A stretch of DNA of 64,000 nt, from positions 23,765,128-23,829,127 of the forward strand of contig OZ037767.1 of the NCBI GenBank assembly GCA_964035545.1. The letters are read 5' to 3'. This document shows, one piece after another, positions 1-11,127 of the stretch; position 1 is the stretch's first letter, and every line of letters starts with the position of its first letter. The notes beneath the pieces were generated by a model that was not told where the DNA came from, searched no databases, and saw only the letters and a program-made list of their open reading frames with translations. The translations under genes and the position numbers were made by a program. Source of the stretch: Bugula neritina. Taxonomy: Eukaryota > Bryozoa > Gymnolaemata > Cheilostomatida > Bugulidae.

Positions 1-123
1 AACTAATATAGATTATAAGTCATAGACACATGTCCACCTTTCTCCATGTTTTAGGATCTTTCCAGCAACTACAAATTACACATGTGCACATGACTTTTTA
101 CTATATTTATTTCTAATTGATAG

Positions 124-1935
124 GCAGTTTACTAACAACTAGATCAAGTAGAGGGAGAAACCACAACACTAGAGTGACAGTCACTAATCCAGTGACAGCA
201 AAGCCAGTCCAATCAAAAGGAGTAACATTTGTTATACCTATTTTAGCCACTCTCTTGTTCTGCACCCTTGCTCTAATTGTGACTACCACCCTCTACAGGT
301 GAGGTCATGGAACTATTTAGTATAATATGTTCTATAATGATACTTGGTATCCATTATCCAATATAAGAAATTTGGCATCAAGACACTATACCTAGTGGTA
401 TAATGTTTTTACGATGCACTCTAATGCACACTGCATGACTGAGTGATGTTGGGGATGATGGGTAATGTGCTGGTTTAGGTAAAAGTCTTCTCATCATAAT
501 AAACATATCAATGTGCTCATTTTTCTGGTTTTTAGCATTAGTTTGATAACCTTGATCAGCTATGATGACAACAACATTTCCTCATCATGTTGATGGCAAA
601 TTTACATTCTGAAGCCTAGTTCTGTATGCACATACCGCCTAGGAATGTTATAATTTAGTATATGCACGTTCATCAATTGAACAAGTTAATGAACATGGTA
701 GAGTCATCTACAAGGTATGTTAGAAGCATTGCAATTATGCCACGGTTCCCTGTCATTATAAGTTTATGTTGTTGTTCTTAGACATGGTGTATGTAGACGG
801 CAACCATGGAAGCAGAGGGTAATAATGAGGGTAGCTAGATACTCAAATCAACCTCCTGACCATTCACATCAAAGAACTAGTTCTAGAAAAGATACTGGAC
901 CTAAAGGGAATAACCAGTACAGCCTCAATAGCTCTAGGCTAAAAGATTTTGAGAAAAGACTCAATAACTCTCCAACAACTAAAGCACCGTCAAATGACTA
1001 TTTTCAAGATCTTTCCTTTTCTTGCCACGAAAGGTAATGAGACATTGGCTATTACACTAATGTATGAAGATGCTATAGTTTTCGCCTGTAGTTTCAGTTT
1101 TAATGGTGAAGCAAACTTAAAGATCAGAAAAGCAACTGTTCGAATTCAAGTTTGTAATTGTTGAAGCATTATACACATGGGATTTTATATTTTCCATATT
1201 TCAATTCTTATTTTAAAATATGTAATCCGTAATGTCATAAAACAAAGTTTTAATAATTTTGTTTTTAGATCTCTTCAGACCATGGATCCAAATAACACCA
1301 ACTCACACACCTCATCAGCAAAAACTAGACGGGGATCCTTAAACTTGCCAAATTCAGTAGGTCAACTACTTCCACCACTGCGACACTCTACTGCAGATAT
1401 GTATTTCAGTGATACGTCAGAATCTACTGTAGCAGAACACGAGTTTGATCATAATGGCAGAAGGAAAAGACGCCGAATAAAACCTCTTCCCCCACTGCCA
1501 CGTCCGATAGTCTCACACAGTGAGGTCTACTTCACCGAAACTGAGACTGAGAATGACGCACCAATCAGCAGTTCTCAAAGCAGAAAAGATGATCTTCCTA
1601 AGCTGGATCCCCCACCTAGAGTTTCGCGTGATAAGCCAAGATTAAACAGGCACACTAGACAGGCTAGCAAACCATTACCTGTACATACTAAGTTTGCCTC
1701 TGAAGAGAAGACTGTGAACAATCATAACAAACAAAGCTTAGAACTAGCATTGACTAAAAGTGCAGCTAAAAAACTGGGCACCTCGCACTCTCAGGACTTC
1801 AAAGAGAGGGTAACTCACAGGCGTCCAGTAACGAAACCTCGGCCAGTGTCAAGATGTCGATCCTCCAAATCACCTGTATATGCAAATTCACATGTACTCT
1901 TAGGTAAAAACTTAGAAAATACTGACAGAGTTTAA
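124..1935 (+). CDS. 3' part of a single-pass membrane protein gene (unrecognised)
   Basis: Three exons, 124-298, 782-1033 and 1269-1935, join in phase (each junction splits an AGA arginine codon) and end at TAA 1933-1935. The first follows a TAG acceptor at 121-123 and has no start, so the gene begins left of the window. The protein piece has a short Ser/Thr/Arg-rich stretch, one strongly hydrophobic segment (VTFVIPILATLLFCTLALIV) and a long basic, Ser/Pro-rich tail of about 300 residues that is presumably cytoplasmic. The tail contains KPLPPLPRP and two related Tyr-acidic motifs, DMYFSDTSES and EVYFTETETE, each preceded by His-Ser. These could be phosphorylation or adaptor sites (inference). 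AATAAA at 2029-2034 is a likely poly(A) signal. I recognise no family; the Sushi-type gene at 32597 has a similar membrane-plus-basic-tail layout but no clear sequence match. Confidence 0.6.
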
Positions 1936-2258
1936 TTAATTAAACATTTTTATATTCAACGCCCTTGACTCAATCATACCTTAGCTGTCAGTAGTACTAA
2001 ATACTGTGATTATTGCATGCTGTATCAAAATAAATAATTTGAGTCTTTATTCTAAACCCTCACAATATCTCATACAGTCTTTTCATACTGTGCAGTGAAT
2101 TGTCCTACAAGATAAATTTATTGGGAGATCAGTTATAATTATTAGAAATAAAAGTATGGCATAATATATCAATGAGCATAATTGAAAGTTTGGCATATTT
2201 CATCATGAAGTCTTGTTGTTTGGTAAGCGTCTGTCAGTGTTGACCATGCATGGCATCT

Positions 2259-2570
2259 TCAGTGCTGGTGTCTTGCACGTCTAGCCATAAGACTCTTAGC
2301 GTTGTTATCTGAGTCAACTGTCTGTCCGGTATGAAGGTTTTTTCTCCATTTAGCACAATCATAGGAAAGTGTGGTAAAGCTGCTGGGATTTATATGAAAG
2401 TCTCCGAGATCTTGCTTCAAGACATCTTTAAACCTTAGATAAGGTCTCCCAGGTTGACGGGATCCTTCTGACAATACACCATGAAGCAAGATGTGTGGCA
2501 TGCGGTGCTTTGGCATGCGGTTTAAGTGACCAGCCCAGCGAAGGCGGAGAAATTTTAGCTTTGAGGAGAG
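2259..2570 (-). mobile_element. LINE (non-LTR retrotransposon) fragment: C-terminal end of the reverse-transcriptase ORF
   Basis: On the minus strand one open frame reads LSSKLKFLRLRWAGHLNRMP, then LLHGVLSEGSRQPGRPYLRF, KDVLKQDL and finally CAKWRKNLHTG. This order (LRWAGH..RMP, a Gly/Arg-rich GRP turn, RFKD.LK.DL, W+..V) is the familiar C-terminal tail of endonuclease-reverse transcriptase LINE proteins in invertebrate genomes. The frame ends at a stop whose last base is 2259. The catalytic reverse transcriptase domain is not nearby, so this is a 5'-truncated dead copy. I cannot assign the clade. Confidence 0.75.
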
Positions 2571-4063
2571 AGGACCTGAACCTGTGAGTTGAAAAACATG
2601 AAGTCACACAAACATTTAACTCTCAAGGCTGCTATTTATTTGTTACTCAAACTGAAGGATTCAGTACTTTATGGTTCAAATATATTTTGAGTTATGCAAT
2701 TAATCAAAATTACTTTTGAAATTGAGCAATCTGTGATCATCATAATGTATATTAGGTAAAATTTCCATTCAACTGTGACCTTCTAAATATTATAGCACTA
2801 ATTACAGCTTCCATAACTTTAAACACAATCTGTGTAGATCAAAGCTGTAAATCACATGAATCAGTAACAACAATATACTTACAATTTGTTTGTTACCATG
2901 GTAAGAGGCTTGTCGTAAGATCCTGCTTTATATGCATGTAAAATAGCCAGATTAATAGGTGAAAGAACTACTTAACACTGCTTATAATATTATAACCAGC
3001 ACTAAAGGAGAGACAAACATTTTCTGCAGATACACACCATTTTAACTACTATTGTGTAAATTAAACTGCCTAGATGACCAATCTCTTCATTAGAAACAAT
3101 AAAAAGTGTTAATTTGGCAGCTTTTGTTTTTGGAAAAGTCATTGTGAACTTCTATAGCAGGAATAAGCTTATGTGCAGGGGAGATAACTATCAACAAAAT
3201 ATCATAAGGAAGTAAAACTGTTTCATGTGTTCTAACACCTAAAATCTATACTGAATAAACCTATCCATGGCTTTTACAACAGATTATAACAGATGCATCA
3301 CAATTATACATTCTTTACTATCCAAAAAATTTGAACTCACAAAGCAATTTACTTTAGCACAGTTATGCATATAATAACTGTAATATTATGCATGTTATAG
3401 ACATTGAGCTCATTTACTATCGTGTCATTTTGTTGAGAAAATGCATAAATTTATGAAGAAGTTATTTCACCTTTGTTGATTATTATTTAGAAATATCTGT
3501 GATTAGGATGCTCTGAAATAGTATTGTGTTCACCAGGGTTAATAAAGGGCAGCTTTCTCTAACATGGTTTTAATGCCGTGACCATCCATGCAGTTAAGTG
3601 CTTTCAGTTGGTTGACAAACCAATGGACCTAAATAAACTACTCGTAGTTTCTAAACAGTACACTAATCAGACAAACAGCTTATGCATTATATTAATGTAT
3701 TTTCATACTTTTATCTTCCTGCAATCACATATTATGTATATATGTAAATGTGTTTACACTCAAGGCTTATACAATAATCTTATGATTAATGCATGGCTCT
3801 GGATACACTAAAATGAGCAATCCATTGACCAATTACAGAGCTGTCAAATTAAGCCTCTATAGATCAATTGTTTTACGATTCAAGCAGATAAGATCATCCT
3901 ATGTTTAGGATTAAGCTGGTTCTGTTATGGTTTGCCAGACTACTTCTGTGCAAGTATGAGGACATATTAAGCTGGGCTGGTGAAAAAGAAAAGATGTATT
4001 TATTATAATACAGGATGTATAATAGACTTTACCTCTCAGTTCGCAAAAGCTGTTCGTGGACTA

Positions 4064-4330
4064 GATTTACTTATTACATAAACTATAATACTTATAGCAT
4101 AAAGTATACTTACTTATTGCATTCACTATACTTACTCATAGCATGGACTATATTTACTTATAATATAAACTAAACTTACTTATAGCATGAAGTACATTTA
4201 CATATAGCATGGACTATATTATACTTGCTTATAGAATGGTTCATACTTAACTTACTGTATAGACTATAGAACATGAGCTATACTTATACCTATAACATTG
4301 ACATTATACTTACACAGTGGAAAGTGTTAT
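4064..4330. repeat. Degenerate tandem array, roughly 30-bp unit
   Basis: The words CTATACTTACTTATAGCATG and close variants recur about eight times, with unit length drifting around 25-35 bp. It is non-coding. Confidence 0.7.
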
Positions 4331-5824
4331 TTACTGATAAATCAAATAAGCAATGAACCGTTAGACAAATTGTCTTTTTAAACAAACAATTAGCAGAATA
4401 AACTAAATGTGTCACTTTGAAAAAATTATGCAACACTTCCAATAGCGAAATATTTCTTGGCACAAAGTATTATTATTGAATTCTTTTGTCAACATCAGGT
4501 TTTAACCAGATTGCTATTCTAAATGAAGTTGTTGTTATAAGTATATGCGCAGTAATAAAAAAATTTCCAAGTAAATGTCATTTAAAATTTGTGCATTCAT
4601 TTAATTTTAGTTTCTCCAAATGATTTCTTTTATGAAAGGTAGGCATAATAGTATGACATGCTTTACTTTATAGCACAGAGGAGAGAATTTTAGAAGACTG
4701 ATCAAATGTGCCTATTAAGGAGATCTGATGAAAGTCAATTTTTCAAGTTGCTTAAGAATAGTCACATTGTAATCACTTTATTTTAATTAGGACACCTGAA
4801 ATGAAGACAGTATGACAATATAAAACAACATTGAAAACTGAATAAATAAATGATAATTATGTTTTATGTTAAAAACTGTTCTATTTTAGCACTTTATGTG
4901 TGATTTTATGAATGTGACTCTAGAAGGTGCACATTTTGACATCCACTACTGCACAGACATGCAAATACAACAATATATTATTCACTATTTAGATGTAATA
5001 ACATTGTTCTTAAGGGGCAAAGTTGAGTTTCAATTGAAATGTCAGTTACAGGCTATTAAGCATGTCACAGAAACAATATATACACATAGTATTTAAAACA
5101 CTTAACAAATACTTGAAAATATATAAGGATTAATAGCACTATAAGGCATAAATAAATGATTGAAAAAGCTTACAGGGCTTAGAGAGCTTCAAAAAGTAGC
5201 TGATCATTATAAAATAGTCAGAGCTGATGTGCCAAACATAAACACAGAATTACGTGGTAGAGTATTACAGTCTATACAGAAAGTTTAATGAACAAAATTT
5301 AATAATGCGTGGCTGCTCAAAAAAATTAATATTGCTACAAGACAAAAAATTACAAACGTTTAAGGAGTTGTCACACCTAATTTGAGATGATTTTCGTCAG
5401 TCCATCAATGGTTAAAACAAGTTAGAAACTTAACGAGGCAGCCCCGAGTTAGGGGTGACTGGGTACATCATAGTTTGGGTCTCGAATGTAGAGTTGGGGT
5501 TTGAAAATTACAACCTCAACATATAACTTCAATCTTCAGAACTTTAAACTACTGCAAACAACCCCAACTTAAGGCTGCTTATAGGCTATACTTATAGCAA
5601 CTTTTTATAAGTTGTCGGTTAGACAAGTTTTATACATTATTATTATAGGCTGATGACAATAAGCAACTAGAACCCTGATTGTACATTACTACATCAACAT
5701 GTCGTATATCTATAAGTTATAATTAGTATATTATTATTATATTGTTGAAAGATTATTAGGAATATTCAATTTTATTCATATTCATAGTGTTGTAGCTATT
5801 GATGGAATAGAAAAATAAAATAAA

Positions 5825-6440
5825 AATTACTATTACTATTACTATTAGTATTAGTATTACTATTAGTATTAGTATAAGTATTACTATTAGTAATAAACTT
5901 TAAGTTGAAGTTAAACTTGAGGTTAAAATTTACAGTAAACTTATACTGGTAGTGATACTGATACTGATACTCTGATAATAATACTCACTATGATACTAAT
6001 ACTCATACTCATTCTGATACGCATACTCATCACTCATAGACCATGGTCATGGTCATACTCATAAGTCATCGTCTAAGTCACACTTATACTGATACGCAAT
6101 CTCATACTGATACACTTGCTGAGTAGTGATTACTTACTCTGAGTCATACTCATAGTAATAGTTATACTTATAGCCTATAGGCATAGTGATACTCTTACTC
6201 AGTGATAGTCGTAGTCATACAATATACATGTAATCGATTTCAAACTGATATTCATACTCATAGTGATAGTCACTATGATGCTGACTATGATGATGATAGT
6301 GACTGTGATAGTCATAGTGATGCTCTGATACTGATAGTGATACTAATACTAATAGTAATGGTCAAACTCAATTAATATCATGATTGTTATCATGGTGATT
6401 CATTGACCGTGACTGTGATAATCATATTAATATTGGTATT
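5825..6440. repeat. Cryptically simple tract of ATTACT/GATACT/ATAGTG words
   Basis: Starts with (ATTACT/ATTAGT)n at 5825-5895, then becomes a long run of six-base words such as CATACT, GATACT, CATAGT and GATAGT in irregular order. There is no perfect repeat, but base use is strongly constrained. The same kind of tract recurs at 11285-11460, 22920-23128, 28385-28620, 42515-42870 and 52420-53250. Confidence 0.7.
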
Positions 6441-6876
6441 GATACTTAAAATTAGTTACTATTAGACACATGAAGACTGTCACTATGAGTACATACACAT
6501 AGTCATAGAAAAATATCTAGTGCTCATGGAAGTGGTATAAAGCAGTAAAAGAGAATTAATGCAAGATAAATATAATAATAAAAAGCAGTAAAGTTTATGC
6601 AAATGATTGACATTGTTTTTCTTGTGAAAAAGTTAAAAGAAGCAGAAGTATAGCATTACGATGAATATTATGAAGAAATGCAACTGTGATTAATAGATAA
6701 TGCACTTACAGCCATAGCGCAATCGGCAATAGAAGTCCCTTTAGCTAGCTAATTGCAGTTTTACGCTGATGGTTTTTAAAATATTGAAAATAAATGTTTT
6801 TGTTTTAGTCATGTCTCCAATATTTATATTTTCATTTTGTTGTTTCGCATTCTCATTAACAGTTCACACTTCAGAC

Positions 6877-9813
6877 ATGGCTACTATAGTGTTGGGGGAG
6901 GCGTCTGAGTCTGAGGATGAGTTGGATGAGGAGACAAGCTGTACCCCTACAATATCACAAGTCAGTGTATGTCAGTCTACCTGTTTGTATGCTTCGTAAT
7001 ATCTACCTCCGTCTACATGCTTCACACACGCACACTAGTGGACGCACATTTATACTCACTGCGTGCATAGCAAAGGTGTAAACTTACTACTATGCATATC
7101 TATATTGCAGAGTAAAGACACTCCCTCTCCTGTTACATCCACCACACATAGAAACAGCTCTTCCAGTTTTACTAAGGGCATATCAGGTATAACTTATTTT
7201 AGTATTGCTTCTGTTTTACTGTAACATTAGCATGTGTTATATGCATAACTTGTACTACTTTATTATATATCACTGCACCATATGGTACTGTACCATATAT
7301 TTTGCAATCTATAAAACTCACGCAACTTTACAGTCACTATTCCCGTGATAGAAAGATTTTTTAAAGCGGGCTAAGGACTTATTTATATATCACTGTACCT
7401 TATATCACTGTACCATAGATTGCTTAACCATATATTGCTGTACCATATACCTAATCTGCATTACATACCATCGTAACCAGTATAATATATTTCATACTGT
7501 CATGCATAGTATTATAAAATATTATGCTTGCTTTAGACACAGAGGCATCTCTGGAAACATCAGCTGAAGGCCCTTCAGCTGCACAAATGGTTATTAATCC
7601 GAAATATAAAAGGTATGTTGTGCAAGCTGGAATATACTGGGTTACAAATAAGTCACATGTGTTTTCAGTACTCGCATATAATATTGTCAAGACATCTGGG
7701 ACATACATATGTTTTATTTTTGTAAAAAAATTCAATTAGTAATTTAATTATAACCCGAGTCTCGGTAGTGATTGCTATTAAAGGCAGTAGAAAATTTCTG
7801 TATACAACATAAAGTTTGGTTGTATTGAACTTTCAATTTTATATTTCAAACACATTTAATATGTTAATTCAAAAACATGCTAAAATTTAGTTTGACTTTA
7901 TTAGCTAGATATTGTGTTGAAAAAAAGTTAATTATCTTGTTTATTGTTTTTATTTATCACTCTTATTTTACAAATACTTGTCAGAGTAAAGAGCATTTAC
8001 TTCATGTTGAAGAGGGTACTAGCTGTTGTTTAAATACTAGTATTAAATAAAAATTATAATAATGTAAATATACCACTTCTAGTCATAAAGGATCTTACCC
8101 TAATTATTGTTTCAATATTTATATGTCAACTGTTTTATTGTATTTTAGCCTATTTCAAAAGCGCCTGGGTAAGTTATAAACGTATTGCGAAATCACTATT
8201 AAAAGTCTATTAAGTCATTCTCTTTAAAAGCTGATTATTGAACTCAACTGTCACTAAAACAGCTACATTGATCAGTGCCATTTTTTAACTTGGTATTTTC
8301 TTGCTGGTAAAAGTTTTTTGCATTAACGAAGAAGGACAAAATGTTGTGTATGGCACTTGTTGAAGTATGTTTACAGCAAATTTTGTAAAAAAAATATGCT
8401 TGGTTGTTTTATAAGTACATAGTTTCAAATCTAATTAACTCTACTATTTTGAATGTGCGAACTGTGATGGCCAAATGTGACTGTGTTTTCAGAGAGACTT
8501 CCAACATTAACAGACTTTTGAAGCTCCTAGCACTCCTGTACTTATAAATATTTTTTACCAACTTTTAGCAGTAAAAACTGAAAGTTAGACCCTGTAACTT
8601 GGGTTGAGGCTATTGGTCTAGTGGCTAGCTGAATGTAGTTTTATGATACTAGAGCTCATCTGCTGGAGAACCATAGTAGTCCGGCCATAAACTTTAAACT
8701 TGCAAGGGCTTATTCCTAGGGCATGTTCTCTATATAACATCTCACCCAATAACTTCAAGTAGTACTCATAACAATTATTCTGTGCATTTTGTCCCTGCAG
8801 TTCTCTTACCGAGTTGCTTTTCACATGTTTCAGCATGTAGCATGTGATGTATTCTCTTTACTGATTGGTTCTCTACTCATTGAATTAGCCTATCATGTGT
8901 GTCGGTACATATATCTAATCGGTTCTATTACAGTGGAAGAAATGTTTACTCTACGTGGTCAAGCAGAATCTATTGCTCACAAATCTTATAATGATTCAAC
9001 TAAGCAAATTAAACAGCTTGGGAGAAATACAGACCACCTCATCACCAACTTGAAGGTCAGTCATGATCACTGTTGTTCCATGCATTCAATTTGTAGAAAG
9101 CATTTATAGAATGTATCTCTACATTCATTGGCCACTGCTCAACCCACCTGACTTTGAAGTATTAAAATGGAAATGTTTAGGTGTGAAATATAATCATAGC
9201 TGTAGGAGAAAGAAAAGTTTTTTGTACCAAAAAGTAGCCTTAGTGTGCGTCCTTCACTGATGTGTAATTTATGAATTATGTAACCTGTTGGTTGTTGTGA
9301 CATAATTTTATAACATAATATTTCTAAGCTACTTCAACAACTAGTAATGTATCAGGCCGCTAAGCGCTGGCTTCTGTCATTAAAATAACTCAATGAATTG
9401 AGAGCTATAATTTTAGTACTAAAGTTTTATCTACTCTAAATTCAGGAAATGTAAGTATGCTTTTTTCAATTATGTTAAATCTTGCTCCAAGTTAAAACAA
9501 TAAAATACAATTATAATATACCTATTGATCCAGTTCTCTTAGATAGGTCATTTTTACTCTGATACAGTTTTATTATATAGTTGTTCACTGGTGTGCTGCA
9601 CATATGTACATGTAATAGTAGGCTAGAATGTCTATCCCTGCAAGATTAGTGAAATGCATTGTTACTCATTACTGTTTTTTGTAGAAGTCAGCCTATCAGC
9701 TGCAACTTCTTACTAACGATCTCTTCAGACTGGAGGATACCATAGACTTAGTAAACTCTAACCAGCCCTTCTCTAAACTCTCCCCTGCGGATAAATACAC
9801 ACCAAAGACCTAG
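6877..9813 (+). CDS. BLOC1S3: BLOC-1 subunit 3-like protein (168 aa)
   Basis: Six coding exons: 6877-6960, 7111-7186, 7537-7612, 8149-8168, 8934-9055, 9685-9813; total 507 nt, all phases consistent. BLOC-1 is a cytosolic complex for biogenesis of lysosome-related organelles and endosomal sorting. The protein starts MATIVLGEASESEDELDEE, an acidic Gly-Glu-Ala beginning like that of mammalian BLOC1S3. A Ser/Thr-rich low-complexity linker follows (about residues 25-75), then a helical, probably coiled-coil half with LGRNTDHLITNLK and LLTNDLFRLEDTIDLV, placed as in the family's C-terminal helix. Exon 4 is a 20-nt microexon. AATAAA at 9970-9975 suits the 3' end. The start is the first ATG after a possible acceptor at 6873-6874, so a non-coding 5' exon is possible. 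BLOC1S3 is the best match; another short helical BLOC/BORC subunit cannot be excluded. Confidence 0.65.
7303..7388 (-). mobile_element. SINE tail fragment
   Basis: Contains AACTCACG, TTTACAGTCACTATTCCCGT, GAAAGATTTTTTAAAGCGGG and CTAAGGACTTATT, shared with the longer copies at 20695-20898 and 63121-63300. Only the part far from the tRNA-like head is present. It lies in intron 2 of the BLOC1S3-like gene. Confidence 0.6.
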
Positions 9814-11127
9814 CCAGCCAATCAGATGTGCACAATTAATATATAACATATACCTATGCTTTTTTCAAGACAGCTAGTCTAATTGTGCTCTATTAACTTA
9901 TTAATTTGTTTTTATTTATGATTTATATACAGCCCTTGATATTTTTTTAAAATCATTGTGTACCCTACAAATAAACATACTATATAAATTTAAAAACTAT
10001 AATTTGTTTTAACCTTTAGTGTAAGTTAGGACTTTGCTCAATACTTGTTAGTTAAAGAGGCACTTTAAGTACTTTCACATTTAGCAGCTCATGGTCACAA
10101 ATTAGCCACTGTTGCCACTTCTATATTATCCATTAAAATAGGAGGAGGCCATTTGTAATTTACCAAAAGATATAGCAACATAAAATTTTCCTGAAATGTT
10201 TTCTTCTCTTTTCTATATTATATTGTGTATTTTTCATGTTTCTATAAGGGTGTTTGTGTGGTAAGCTTTTAGCGAAGTATTTCTGCATGAAATAGTAACT
10301 GCATTGATCTAAAAAAAGTACCTCATGTAGAAGAGGGTTGCTAGTTTCATTGTTGTGCTTTAAGAATACCTAGTTTATAACTAAGCCAGTAATGATAAAC
10401 TGATTAATAGTATGCAGTGCTGCTTATAAAGATCTATCTGCTTTTTATATATTGCAGTATATTATACTGTAGTCTGTATTTATAGTCTTCAACTTGCATA
10501 GTCATTGGGTGGGCCTTGAACTTTTAAACGATAATCTGGGGTAAATGTTGAGCCACTTGAAATGTTCATAGAGTTATAGGTGGAATAACTCCAACATGAG
10601 TATTAGAAGAGCGTAGTGAATAGTGGCATAATGAAATCTACCATTGTCTTGTCTTGTCTTGATTTAGTTCCAAGACCCCAAATAGGGGAGAGGTGGAACT
10701 ATCGGATGTTCAGGTCTTTTTTTATTAGTCTGCTAGTGTTTCTCCCGTGCGTAGTTCACGGGCTGTTCTAATGAGGAAGCTATGCAGGAAATTATTAGTA
10801 TTACAGGATAGTGAATTAAAAGAGTTACTGTCCCCAATATTGGTATTACGGAGAGATTTCATGGAGTTAAGAGTGTTAATTAGGTTAGGGAAGAATGCTT
10901 CATGCTGCAACATTACAAATAAGTGCACTGATTATGCATTTAGATGGTAACTATAAATATTGGCAAACAATTATTTTATCTAAAATTTAATAACAACAAT
11001 GCTTAGAAAAGTAATCTTTAATGCTTGTCCGCATACAATATTGCTGACTAAAAATTTAAATCGTTTATTTCCGGTGTCCGGAATTGTTATTTGTCAATTT
11101 CTGTTAAACTGTCGTGTCCTAAGAGTA
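9814..11127. other. Intergenic between BLOC1S3-like gene and UBE2J1
   Basis: Holds the 3' UTR of the upstream gene and, just before the UBE2J1 ATG, the likely promoter of UBE2J1. Short overlapping ORFs on both strands at 10725-10950 show no known motif. Otherwise AT-rich with no structure that I can name. Confidence 0.5.

Larger units (their letters stand above)
1936..6876. other. Intergenic, repeat-rich
   Basis: No supported gene. The stretch holds the 3' UTR of the preceding gene, a LINE fragment (2259-2570), a degenerate tandem array (4064-4330) and a simple-sequence tract (about 5825-6440). ORFs at 3578-3811 and 4896-5096 have no recognisable motif and look like chance. Around 5428-5580 there are short complementary runs (GTTGGGGTT and AACCCCAAC) that may be a decayed inverted repeat. 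Confidence 0.6.

Noticed and set aside
8607-8710. Possible tRNA-like head (TGGTCTAGTGG with GGAGAACCATAG)
   Set aside because: The A box is good, but the B box is poor and there is no partner copy or fold.
10725-10950. Open frames on both strands near 10.8 kb
   Set aside because: No recognisable motif, no splice support; may be an old repeat fragment but I cannot show it.
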